Shown here one piece after another: positions 8,649 to 16,979 of a DNA stretch of 64,000 nucleotides (positions are counted from its first letter, which is position 1; each line of letters begins with the position of its first letter). A program made the translations under genes and the position numbers. The notes under the pieces were generated by a model, which saw nothing but the letters and a program-made list of their open reading frames with translations, was not told where the DNA came from and searched no databases. Source of the DNA: Candidatus Zhuqueibacterota bacterium. GTDB taxonomy: Bacteria > Zhuqueibacterota > Zhuqueibacteria > Residuimicrobiales > Krinioviventaceae. The stretch spans positions 26,478 through 90,477 of the forward strand of contig JAFGKD010000124.1 of the NCBI GenBank assembly GCA_016928775.1, read 5' to 3'.

Positions 8649-10529
8649 GTGAAAAGCGTAAAAAGCGTGTTTTTCCTTCTATGTTCCTTTTATTCGGCAC
8701 AGGCCGTTACTCATCTTTACATCAATAATACATCGTCCTACACAATAACCTCCCTTCCCGCAAAAATTGTATTATCTTGCGATGCTGCCTCACTTGGAAA
8801 CAATCTGACGTGCGAAATCTACATTGATATTAACGGCAATCGCCAGGTAGATACATACGATGAACGAATTTATTATTTAAATCTGGTCGATGGATTAGGA
8901 TCTATTTATGATGGTGATAACCTGGAAAACTGCATCCCGGGAGATGATACTGGCAGAGATGGATTCATACGAACAACAATTTTGTGTGATCAAAATTTAC
9001 GTGCCTATAGTCGACAAACATGGCTCATCCGCATAACAGACCAGGATTTTAGCTTTGCTTGTGCACAATTGCATTGGGATATACCCGTTGCATCGTCAAC
9101 TGTCTCGGGGTGTGTTCGGGACGCTGCTTCGGCAGCACCTTTGGCAAATGTGCTTGTGCATTTTCATGATGTTGATTATCCTGATGCTGCTCGATTGGCA
9201 TTAACTGATTCGGTCGGTGATTTTACGATTGCATTGGCACCGGGCGACTGGCAGTTTTACACCTCGCATCCAGTCAATAAAAGCTACCGTCGTACTGATC
9301 CGCAAAACATCCAGCTCAACGAGGCAAAAAAGCTTTGCATGAACATCGATGTTGAAAAATATGATTCTTTTATTTGTGGTTTCGTGCACTTTGAGAACAA
9401 ATCTCCCGTTGAAAATATCACCATTGCCTTTCAAAATACCAAAACCATGGAGCTGTTTCACCTTCGAACCGATGAGCAGGGTCGCTTTTCCCTTGGCATT
9501 GAGCCTGGACGCTATGTGATGACCGTCAGCCAGTACTTTTCGCGATTTACCGGAAATCACTATTGGCCGGAAGGCTTTTACGCCCGGCCAGCGGTTGACA
9601 CTTTAATTGTCAAAGGCGGTCAGACGTTGGATAAAAACATCGCCTTCACGGCTTATCCCGCATTTATTCGGGGAAGATGTGTTTTAGGCGAGATGCCACT
9701 TGCCGACGCCCTGGTCCAGGGCATCGCTGTTGATCCTGCGACCAGAGAACAAAAGCTCTTTCAAACATTTTCAAAATCCGACGGCAGCTTTTTATTGGGT
9801 GTTTTTCAATCTCATATCAAATCCATTTTAGCACAAAAACAGGGCTATCTTGCCGAACCATTATCCGGCTTTCAGGATATCTCTGCCTACGAAATAGATG
9901 CGCACAAGAACTTTGATTTCCACTTTAAGAAACAGACGGGACTCATGAGTCTGAGCGGTGCCGTCTACGGCCAGGCCAATCAAGCTCTTGAGGGCGTATA
10001 TGTCGCAGCCTATAACATTTGGGAACCTGGTCCTGAGGGTCACCTTGTCACCCGGACAAACGTGGATGGAAAATATTTTTTTGATATTAAAGTGGAGGGG
10101 GATTGGCAAATTGGTGTTTTCAAAAGTGACGCACAAGTACAGCCCGAGATGTATTACAAATATTTATCACCCGGATTAATTTACAATAATTTAAACTTTA
10201 CTGTTGCTGATGACAAGAGCATCGATACGGTCAAGGGTGAACTCATGTCGGCTGATTTTAATATCATGCCGCGTTTCCCCAATCCATTCTACAAAGAAAC
10301 TGTCATCGATTTTGTATTGCCGAAATCGAGTCATACCCAGGTGGATGTCCTTGATATGGATGGTCACGAGTTAACCACTTTGGTTGATCATGATCTTTCG
10401 AGTGGTTACCAAAAAGTGTGCTGGGATGGTACTGACAGTGAGGGCAATATGTTCGCCAACGGCGTCTATCTATGCCGAATCATCTCGCATGAGAGAACAA
10501 CTGTTTTACCGATCACATTGCTACGATAA
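8649..10529 (+). CDS. Secreted multidomain protein with CarboxypepD_reg repeats and C-terminal FlgD-like tag
   Basis: A 626-residue exported protein of unknown function. A signal peptide (VFFLLCSFYSAQA) is followed by a beta domain carrying a calcium-loop-like DINGNRQVDTYDE (about residues 58-70), then about four carboxypeptidase-regulatory-like beta sandwiches (e.g. SGCVRDAASAAPLANVLVHF, IRGRCVLGEMPLADALV, LSGAVYGQANQALEGVYV), and a C-terminal FlgD-like Ig tag (PRFPNPFYKETVIDF ... ANGVYLCRI). Such tags direct or anchor secreted proteins in FCB bacteria. Start is GTG with AGGAGG seven bases ahead. No catalytic motif is visible; probably a surface or binding protein. Confidence 0.8.
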   Translation: MKSVKSVFFLLCSFYSAQAVTHLYINNTSSYTITSLPAKIVLSCDAASLGNNLTCEIYIDINGNRQVDTYDERIYYLNLVDGLGSIYDGDNLENCIPGDDTGRDGFIRTTILCDQNLRAYSRQTWLIRITDQDFSFACAQLHWDIPVASSTVSGCVRDAASAAPLANVLVHFHDVDYPDAARLALTDSVGDFTIALAPGDWQFYTSHPVNKSYRRTDPQNIQLNEAKKLCMNIDVEKYDSFICGFVHFENKSPVENITIAFQNTKTMELFHLRTDEQGRFSLGIEPGRYVMTVSQYFSRFTGNHYWPEGFYARPAVDTLIVKGGQTLDKNIAFTAYPAFIRGRCVLGEMPLADALVQGIAVDPATREQKLFQTFSKSDGSFLLGVFQSHIKSILAQKQGYLAEPLSGFQDISAYEIDAHKNFDFHFKKQTGLMSLSGAVYGQANQALEGVYVAAYNIWEPGPEGHLVTRTNVDGKYFFDIKVEGDWQIGVFKSDAQVQPEMYYKYLSPGLIYNNLNFTVADDKSIDTVKGELMSADFNIMPRFPNPFYKETVIDFVLPKSSHTQVDVLDMDGHELTTLVDHDLSSGYQKVCWDGTDSEGNMFANGVYLCRIISHERTTVLPITLLR

Positions 10530-11002
10530 ACTCCTCCTTCATCCAAAGAGCCCTTGTGAGGGGCAGGGGCTCGACTTTAAAACGAAAGCCGTTATAAAGG
10601 CATCCATCAAGTTCAAAAAATTTTTTTGTTTTCCTTGCTATTACATTCTTCTTTCGTAAATTAAAACAGGAGAGAGGGCAAATAAAAACTTGTGGATAAC
10701 TGGCAAAAGTCCACTTGAAAAAATCAAGAGACATAAGGCTGCACAAAAATAGATGTGGATAACTTTAATAAGCGAATGGTTTATTTGTTTTAAAAACAAA
10801 GAATTGACAGGAGTGGTGTCGGGTTGCTGGTGTTGTGGATAAGTCTGGTTTTATGTTGATAACTCGCTTTTGCTCAAAAAATAGTAATTCCGGTTAAAAA
10901 AAGTCAATATGTTGATATTGTCTGTGAGCAACGAGTCAGGTTATTATAATAGCGTGTGTTAAAGCGTTTTTACCCAGGAAAGCAACCAAAAAGAGGATGT
11001 CA
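10530..11002. other. oriC: Probable chromosomal replication origin (oriC)
   Basis: A 473-base gene-free, AT-rich stretch directly upstream of dnaA. It contains three perfect DnaA boxes and one near-perfect box, an A7T8-type run around 10614-10627 that could unwind, and a GC hairpin GAGCCC/GGGCTC (10548-10572) next to the end of the preceding gene. The dnaA-dnaN-recF-gyrB-gyrA cluster beside it is the classical origin neighbourhood. The possibility that the boxes only serve dnaA autoregulation is not excluded. Confidence 0.7.
10691..10862 (-). promoter_or_regulatory. DnaA box cluster
   Basis: The nonamer TTATCCACA occurs on the minus strand at 10691-10699, 10754-10762 and 10834-10842 (read on plus as TGTGGATAA). 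A one-mismatch box TTATCAACA lies at 10854-10862. All point the same way, with start-to-start spacings of 63, 80 and 20 bases. Confidence 0.8.
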
Positions 11003-12346
11003 ATGAATCGACAAATTGATCAAGTGTGGGCGCGTATCCTTGATTATATTAAAAAAGAAGTGAATGGCAACAGTTATGCGACCTGGTTTAGGCCGATCAA
11101 GCCGTCCAAAATAGAAGAGAACGTGCTTACGATACAGGTGCCGAGCCAGTTTTTTTACGAGTGGCTTGAAACTCACCATGGGAACGTCATGAATCGTGCG
11201 ATCAAGCATGTGCTGGGGGCGAATGGGGGGCTCGTCTACTCGGTGATCATGGATTCATCAACTCAGTCTGTCCGATTGCCTTCCATGAAAAAGGAATCTG
11301 TCAAAGCCGCGGTGCAATCCAATTTGAGTGAGCGTTTTACTTTTAACAGTTATGTCGAAGGGGATTGTAACAAATTCGCCAAAGCGGCGTCCATATCGGT
11401 CGGCAAATCACCCGGAGGTACAACATTTAATCCTCTCCTCATTTACGGTGGTGTTGGTCTGGGTAAAACTCACCTCATCCAGGCGATAGGAAATATGGCC
11501 ATACAAAACGGCGCTGTGAAACGTGTTCTCTATGCTGACAGCGAACGTTTTACCATGGACTTTATCAATTCCATCCAAAAGAATAAAACCACGGAATTTA
11601 GCGGTCTTTATCGTACGGTTGATTTGTTAATTGTTGATGATATTCAATTTTTTAGCAATAAAGAAAGAACACAGGAAGAGTTTTTCCACACGTTTAACGC
11701 CCTGCATAATAAAGGCAAACAAATTGTCCTGTCATCGGATCGGCCGCCAAAAGAATTGAATGGCATTGAAGAGCGTCTGATATCCCGATTTCAGTGGGGA
11801 CTTGTGGTGGATATCCAGCTTCCCGATTTTGAAACCCGGCAAGCCATTTTACAAAAAAAGGCGGAAGAAAATGGTCTTGAGCTGCCCGGTGAAATTTTTG
11901 AATTTATTGCAACAAATATCACATCAAATATTCGAGAATTGGAAGGGGCACTCATTCGTCTCCTCGCCTACTCTTCGCTCAATGGTGAAGATATTACCCT
12001 CGATCTGGCAAAACGTCTGCTCAAAGATGTCTGCTTGCCGCAAATGAAAGCCATCAGTATTGAGTTCATCCAAAAAACCACAGCCGATTATTTCAACTTT
12101 CCGGATGATATGATGCGCGCAAAAACGCGCAAAAAAGAAATCGCCCAGGCGCGCCAGATCGCCATGTATCTCAGCAAAATATTAACGGATAGTTCTCTTA
12201 AAACCATTGGCCTGCATTTTGGGGGGCGTGATCACAGTACGGTTATTCACGCGATTTCGACGATTGAGAACATGATGACAGCTGATACGAAAATTCGCGA
12301 TAAAGTGGACGGCATTAAAAATAAAATTGAAATCGCCCAACTTTGA
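11003..12346 (+). CDS. dnaA: Chromosomal replication initiator DnaA
   Basis: Initiator AAA+ ATPase, 447 residues from the second ATG. I prefer 11003 over the ATG at 10997 because the AGAGG site (10992-10996) abuts the first codon but is six bases from the second. Domains: I/II (residues 1-110), domain III with GGVGLGKTHLIQAIGN (Walker A) and LLIVDDIQFF (Walker B), and domain IV with the DNA-binding signature GGRDHSTVIHA. It binds the boxes just upstream and opens the origin; those boxes probably also autoregulate it. dnaN follows after 117 bases. Confidence 0.98.
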   Translation: MNRQIDQVWARILDYIKKEVNGNSYATWFRPIKPSKIEENVLTIQVPSQFFYEWLETHHGNVMNRAIKHVLGANGGLVYSVIMDSSTQSVRLPSMKKESVKAAVQSNLSERFTFNSYVEGDCNKFAKAASISVGKSPGGTTFNPLLIYGGVGLGKTHLIQAIGNMAIQNGAVKRVLYADSERFTMDFINSIQKNKTTEFSGLYRTVDLLIVDDIQFFSNKERTQEEFFHTFNALHNKGKQIVLSSDRPPKELNGIEERLISRFQWGLVVDIQLPDFETRQAILQKKAEENGLELPGEIFEFIATNITSNIRELEGALIRLLAYSSLNGEDITLDLAKRLLKDVCLPQMKAISIEFIQKTTADYFNFPDDMMRAKTRKKEIAQARQIAMYLSKILTDSSLKTIGLHFGGRDHSTVIHAISTIENMMTADTKIRDKVDGIKNKIEIAQL

Positions 12347-12463
12347 AAAAATCAGTCACAAATCTTTATTTTTAATCCAATTCGACGATGATAAAAAACT
12401 TGAAAATATCATAATATTTACCTAACTTGATTTATAATGGATGCTAACGGTTAGGAGGCTTTA

Positions 12464-13603
12464 ATGAATTTTACAATCTCCAGGTCAGAACTATATGAGG
12501 CTCTGCATAAAGTTGTTGGCGTTGTACCGCAAAAAACAACAATCTCCATTCTCACGTGTATCCTGATGGAATTAAAGGAAAAAAAATTGCAATTGACTGG
12601 CACGGATCTGGAGATATCGGTAACACATTCCCTGGATGTCGATAGTTCGGATGAAGGCGCCGTAGCGGTGCCTGCCAAATTGCTGGTGGAGATAGTCAGA
12701 GAGCTTCCTGATGTTCCTGTCAATATAATTTCCGAAACAGACGATAGAATTATTTTGAAAACCGAAAAAGGTGAATATAAAATTGCCACGCAACCGCGCG
12801 AGGACTTTCCGAATATTACCGTGGAAGAGAGTGAGCATAACTTTTGGATCGATTGTCAGCATCTCGCCGATATGACAAACAAGACAATTTTTGCAGTATC
12901 GGCCGATGAGTTACGCCCGGCCCTCACCGGTATCAACGTGGAGCTTGTCGAGTCCAATTTGATTTTTGTCGCGACAGACGGACACCGCCTGGCCAAAGTT
13001 GTGTATAAAGATTTTCAAACGCAAGCAGCCGAACAGCGCGTCAAGATGATTGTTCCGACCAAGGCGTTAAATTTGATGATGCGCAATCTTGAAGATGCGA
13101 AACAGCTAAATGTACAAATCGGTGAAGATCACGTCGTGTTTCGTCTTGACAATGCGATCATCTATTCAAAACTGATCAGCGGTACCTATCCCAATTATGA
13201 ACGTGTTTTGCCGGCAAGTAATGACATCCTGTTGCGGGTCGATCGAGAGCTGTTAATCTCCACTCTGCGGCGCGTATCCATTTTTTCCAGTTCTCTGACC
13301 AATCAGGTGCGATTGGTGCTCACACCGGATGAAATCACGATTCATTCTGAAGATATCGAGTTTGGTGCCGAGGCAACGGAATCGATCCCGGCCGTCTTTG
13401 CCGGCGAATGGATGCAAATCGGATACAATTCTGTTTATTTGATTGATATTTTACGACATATTGATACAGAAGAAGTTCACTTTAAGCTTAAGGACAGCGG
13501 CAGTGCTGCAATTATTCACCCCTCGGAGCAGCCAGAGAAGGTAGAGATCACGATGTTGATCATGCCGATACGAATAAGCGAGGAAGAATCTCGAAGCGAT
13601 TGA
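12464..13603 (+). CDS. dnaN: DNA polymerase III beta sliding clamp
   Basis: A 379-residue clamp, three repeated folds, with typical beginning MNFTISRSELYEALHKVVGVVP and C-terminal ...ITMLIMPIRI, the region that forms the protein-binding pocket. It forms a ring dimer that tethers polymerase III, ligase and repair proteins to DNA. The ribosome site TTAGGAGG lies seven bases before the ATG. A -10-like TATAAT at 12433-12438 suggests its own promoter besides read-through from dnaA. recF follows immediately. Confidence 0.97.
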   Translation: MNFTISRSELYEALHKVVGVVPQKTTISILTCILMELKEKKLQLTGTDLEISVTHSLDVDSSDEGAVAVPAKLLVEIVRELPDVPVNIISETDDRIILKTEKGEYKIATQPREDFPNITVEESEHNFWIDCQHLADMTNKTIFAVSADELRPALTGINVELVESNLIFVATDGHRLAKVVYKDFQTQAAEQRVKMIVPTKALNLMMRNLEDAKQLNVQIGEDHVVFRLDNAIIYSKLISGTYPNYERVLPASNDILLRVDRELLISTLRRVSIFSSSLTNQVRLVLTPDEITIHSEDIEFGAEATESIPAVFAGEWMQIGYNSVYLIDILRHIDTEEVHFKLKDSGSAAIIHPSEQPEKVEITMLIMPIRISEEESRSD

Positions 13604-13618
13604 TTGCCGAGAATATGC

Positions 13619-14737
13619 ATGTACTTGAGCCGTTTGGAGATTCATCGTTTTCGAAATTTGCGGCCGGCGACATTCGAGTTTAGTCCGTTTCGAAATTATG
13701 TTTTTGGTGACAATGCCCAGGGTAAGACAAATCTTATCGAGGCTATTTACCTCCTCTGTTTAGCAAAAAGCTTCAGAACAAGAGAAGATGTCGATTTGGT
13801 GCCATTCTCGGAGAACGGCTATCTTGTTGAAGGACGGTTTCTGAGCAATGAATCCATTTCTCACCATGCTGCAATTATGCTCGATGCCCAGCAAGGCAAA
13901 CAAATAAAGATCGACGGCAAAAGGCTCAATCAGTTTTCAAAACTTGTTGGACTTTTTCCGATCATTGTGTTGTCGGTTGACGACTATGAAATCACCAGCG
14001 GTCCACCCGCTCAACGTCGTCGATTCTTTAATATTCTGCTGTCACAATGCTCAAGTCGATATCTTGACGATTTGAAGCGATATGAAAAAGTACTCAAACA
14101 ACGCAACGTGATGCTGCAGGAAAGAGTAGCTGGCAGGCGCAATGGTGAGCACATGCTGGACGCGTGGAACACCCAGCTTGTTCAGTTTGGCGCACAATTG
14201 ATGAGAGCGCGAGCGGCGATCGTGGATGAGTTAAATTCCCATCTGACGGCATATTATTCGATTCTCACAAATAAAAAATGGTCGCTTCGTGTCGATTATC
14301 ACCCCAATATCCGTTTTAAAATGAATGACATCGAAACCCGGTTTGAATCCGCTCTCAACCGCGTCCGTCACAAAGAAAAAAAACAGGCGAAAACCCTGGT
14401 TGGACCGCACCGAGATGATTTCATTTTCGCCATTAGCGATCATGAGCTACGCAAATTTGGCTCTCGCGGCGAACATAAAAGCGCATTGGTGAGTTTGAAA
14501 GCTGCCGAGGCGCAAGTACTGTATAAAAGAACCGAAAACCATCCCATCTTGTTATTGGATGACTTGTTTGCCGAGCTGGATCGTGATCGCAGTAGCAAAG
14601 TACTTGAACTGTTTGATCCGTCGAGTCAAGTTTTTGTAACCGGAACTTCGCTTGATTATGCAGGCTTGCGGCCTGCTGAAAGCACAGCACATCAATCCAC
14701 TTTTATTGTGGACAATGGCAAAATAAATCGGGTGTAA
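13619..14737 (+). CDS. recF: DNA replication and repair protein RecF
   Basis: A 372-residue SMC-like ABC ATPase of the RecFOR pathway that loads RecA at gaps. It shows the Walker A motif GDNAQGKTNLIEAIYLL (about residues 30-46) and Walker B with LLLDDLFAELD (about 307-317). I chose the ATG at 13619 (MYLSRLEIHRFRNL), the standard RecF start, over the in-frame TTG at 13604 that touches the dnaN stop. It is 15 bases after dnaN and one base before the DUF721 gene. Confidence 0.95.
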   Translation: MYLSRLEIHRFRNLRPATFEFSPFRNYVFGDNAQGKTNLIEAIYLLCLAKSFRTREDVDLVPFSENGYLVEGRFLSNESISHHAAIMLDAQQGKQIKIDGKRLNQFSKLVGLFPIIVLSVDDYEITSGPPAQRRRFFNILLSQCSSRYLDDLKRYEKVLKQRNVMLQERVAGRRNGEHMLDAWNTQLVQFGAQLMRARAAIVDELNSHLTAYYSILTNKKWSLRVDYHPNIRFKMNDIETRFESALNRVRHKEKKQAKTLVGPHRDDFIFAISDHELRKFGSRGEHKSALVSLKAAEAQVLYKRTENHPILLLDDLFAELDRDRSSKVLELFDPSSQVFVTGTSLDYAGLRPAESTAHQSTFIVDNGKINRV

Positions 14738-14738
14738 A

Positions 14739-15026
14739 ATGGGACGTCCTCCAAAACATATTGGCGAGACACTGCGAACAGTGATCAAAGACCTTGGATT
14801 CGAAAAAAAACTCGCTCAGGTTCGTCTCGTGCGGCAATGGCCGGAAATTGTTGGCGAGAATATTGCAAATATCTCACAAGCCGAGCGCGTTTATGAAGAT
14901 ATTTTGTATGTCAAAGTAAAAAGCGCGACGTGGCGAACCGAGTTGCTCTTTCAAAAACGGACGATTATGCAACGAATTGAAAATACAATTGGCAAAAATA
15001 TCATCACAGATATTCGCTTTCACTAA
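14739..15026 (+). CDS. DUF721/DciA-like protein
   Basis: A 95-residue basic protein with the DUF721 pattern: LVRQWPEIVGENIANISQAERVYEDILYVKVKSATWRTELLFQKRTIMQRIE. This family (PF05258) contains DciA, the ancestral loader of the DnaB helicase in bacteria that lack DnaC/DnaI. Its position between recF and gyrB in the initiation cluster agrees with such a role. Only the KH-like DUF721 core is present, with no long disordered tail. Start codon is one base after the recF stop, so translation is probably coupled. Confidence 0.85.
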   Translation: MGRPPKHIGETLRTVIKDLGFEKKLAQVRLVRQWPEIVGENIANISQAERVYEDILYVKVKSATWRTELLFQKRTIMQRIENTIGKNIITDIRFH

Positions 15027-15043
15027 ATTTCGAACAAGAGTAT

Positions 15044-16960
15044 ATGACCAAGCAATCAGATAATTATACCGCCAGTAATATTCAGATTTTGAAAGGTCTG
15101 GAAGCGGTACGACAACGACCCGCCATGTATATCGGTGATGTGTCTTCACGCGGACTGCATCATCTTGTTTATGAGGTTGTTGATAACAGTATCGATGAAG
15201 CATTGGCTGGCCATTGCACGGAAATTAAAGTCACTATGTGCGCGGATGGCAGCATCATCGTCGAAGATAACGGCCGTGGCATTCCGGTTGATATTCACCC
15301 GCGGGAAAAAAAATCAGCTCTCGAGATCGTGATGACGGTCTTGCACGCCGGCGGCAAATTTGATAAAAAGTCGTACAAAGTGTCCGGTGGGTTGCACGGT
15401 GTTGGCATCTCGGTTGTCAACGCGCTCTCCGAATGGCTGCAGGCGGAAGTGACGCGTGATGGCAAAGTGTGGGGCCAGCGCTATGAACGTGGCGCCCCGA
15501 CCATGCCAGTCAAAGCTATTGGGCGGCGCAAGACCACCGGCACAAAAATACAATTCATGCCGGATGGAGAAATCTTCAAAAAGCGAAAATTTAGCTTTGA
15601 AATCCTCTCGGAACGTTTGCGAGAGCTCGCCTTTTTGAATAAAAATTTGAAGATCCTCATTAAAAGCGAAAAGCCAAAAAAGGAACAGATATTCAGATAC
15701 AAGGGCGGTTTGATCGAATTTGTTGAATATCTCGATCAAAATCGTGACAGCATCACGAAAAAGCCTTTTTATATTGAAGATGAAAAAGAGGGCGTGCCGG
15801 TTGAAATTGCGATGTCTTATACCGACACTTACAACGAGAACACTTATTCCTATGTCAACAATATTCATACGATCGAGGGTGGCAGTCATCTCATTGGCTT
15901 CAAGACCGCGCTGACACGGACGCTGAATAATTTCGCCATTAAAAACAAACTATTAAAAAGCAACGATGCATCCCTGAGTGGTGACGATGTTCGCGAGGGC
16001 ATCACCGCGGTGATCAGCATCAAACACCCGGCGCCGCAGTTTGAGGGACAAACAAAAACCAAACTGGGCAACAGCGAAGTCCGCGGTATTGTCGAGTCAA
16101 TTGTCAACGAAGGCCTGATAAAAGAGCTTGAGAAGAACATGACTCAGGCCCGCAAGATCATTGAAAAATGCAAGCAGGCGTCGCGCTCCCGCGAGGCTGC
16201 GCGCAAGGCGCGCGAATTGACGCGTCGCAAAACGGCCATTGAAAGCGAAGGGCTACCCGGCAAATTGGCGGACTGCTCTCTTCGGGAAGCGGAACGCACC
16301 GAGATTTTTATCGTCGAGGGCGACTCGGCCGGCGGCAGTGCCAAACAGGGAAGAGACCGTCGCTTTCAAGCCATACTGCCGCTACGGGGGAAAATCCTCA
16401 ACGTCGAAAAGGCGCGCGTCGACAAAATGTTGGCAAATGAAGAAATTCGCACGATTGTCGCTGCCCTTGGCTGCGGTATTGGACGTGATGATTTTGATAC
16501 GTCCCGCTTGCGATATGATAAAATTATTATTATGACCGACGCGGATGTGGACGGCAGCCATATCCGCACACTGTTGCTGACCTTCTTTTTCCGCCATATG
16601 CGCGAGCTGATTGATCAAGGTCATCTCTACATCGCACAACCGCCGCTGTATCGCTACAAAAAAGGGACACAAGAAATATACCTGTACGACGAAGAAGAGC
16701 GCGAAGAGCTCGTAAAAAAACAGGCCAGGAATGAAAAAGAGAAATTTAATCTGCAGCGCTACAAGGGATTGGGTGAAATGAATCCGGATCAACTGTGGAA
16801 AACCACCATGGATCCGGAGAATCGCACGCTGCTGCAAGTCACGATTGATGAAGCTTTTGAAGCGGACTTGATTTTTTCCAAGTTGATGGGCGACAAGGTT
16901 GAACCCCGTCGACAATTCATCGAAGAGAATGCAAAATATGTCCGCAATCTTGATGTCTAA
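15044..16960 (+). CDS. gyrB: DNA gyrase subunit B
   Basis: A 638-residue ATPase subunit. The GHKL domain carries VDNSIDEALAGHC, EDNGRGIPVD and the glycine-rich loop GGLHGVGISVVNALSEWL; the transducer follows; the TOPRIM domain holds EGDSAGGSAKQGRDRRFQAILPLRGKILNVEKA and the metal site TDADVDGSHIRTLLLTFFFR. Length matches the short gyrase B without the 170-residue insertion of Gammaproteobacteria. With GyrA it introduces negative supercoils. It lies 17 bases after the DUF721 gene and 19 bases before gyrA. Confidence 0.97.
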   Translation: MTKQSDNYTASNIQILKGLEAVRQRPAMYIGDVSSRGLHHLVYEVVDNSIDEALAGHCTEIKVTMCADGSIIVEDNGRGIPVDIHPREKKSALEIVMTVLHAGGKFDKKSYKVSGGLHGVGISVVNALSEWLQAEVTRDGKVWGQRYERGAPTMPVKAIGRRKTTGTKIQFMPDGEIFKKRKFSFEILSERLRELAFLNKNLKILIKSEKPKKEQIFRYKGGLIEFVEYLDQNRDSITKKPFYIEDEKEGVPVEIAMSYTDTYNENTYSYVNNIHTIEGGSHLIGFKTALTRTLNNFAIKNKLLKSNDASLSGDDVREGITAVISIKHPAPQFEGQTKTKLGNSEVRGIVESIVNEGLIKELEKNMTQARKIIEKCKQASRSREAARKARELTRRKTAIESEGLPGKLADCSLREAERTEIFIVEGDSAGGSAKQGRDRRFQAILPLRGKILNVEKARVDKMLANEEIRTIVAALGCGIGRDDFDTSRLRYDKIIIMTDADVDGSHIRTLLLTFFFRHMRELIDQGHLYIAQPPLYRYKKGTQEIYLYDEEEREELVKKQARNEKEKFNLQRYKGLGEMNPDQLWKTTMDPENRTLLQVTIDEAFEADLIFSKLMGDKVEPRRQFIEENAKYVRNLDV

Positions 16961-16979
16961 GAGGTGAGGTTGACTATAT

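Noticed and set aside
10548..10572. GC hairpin GAGCCC/GGGCTC as terminator for the upstream secreted-protein gene
   Set aside because: The stem is short and is not followed by a T tract; kept only as a note within the origin region.
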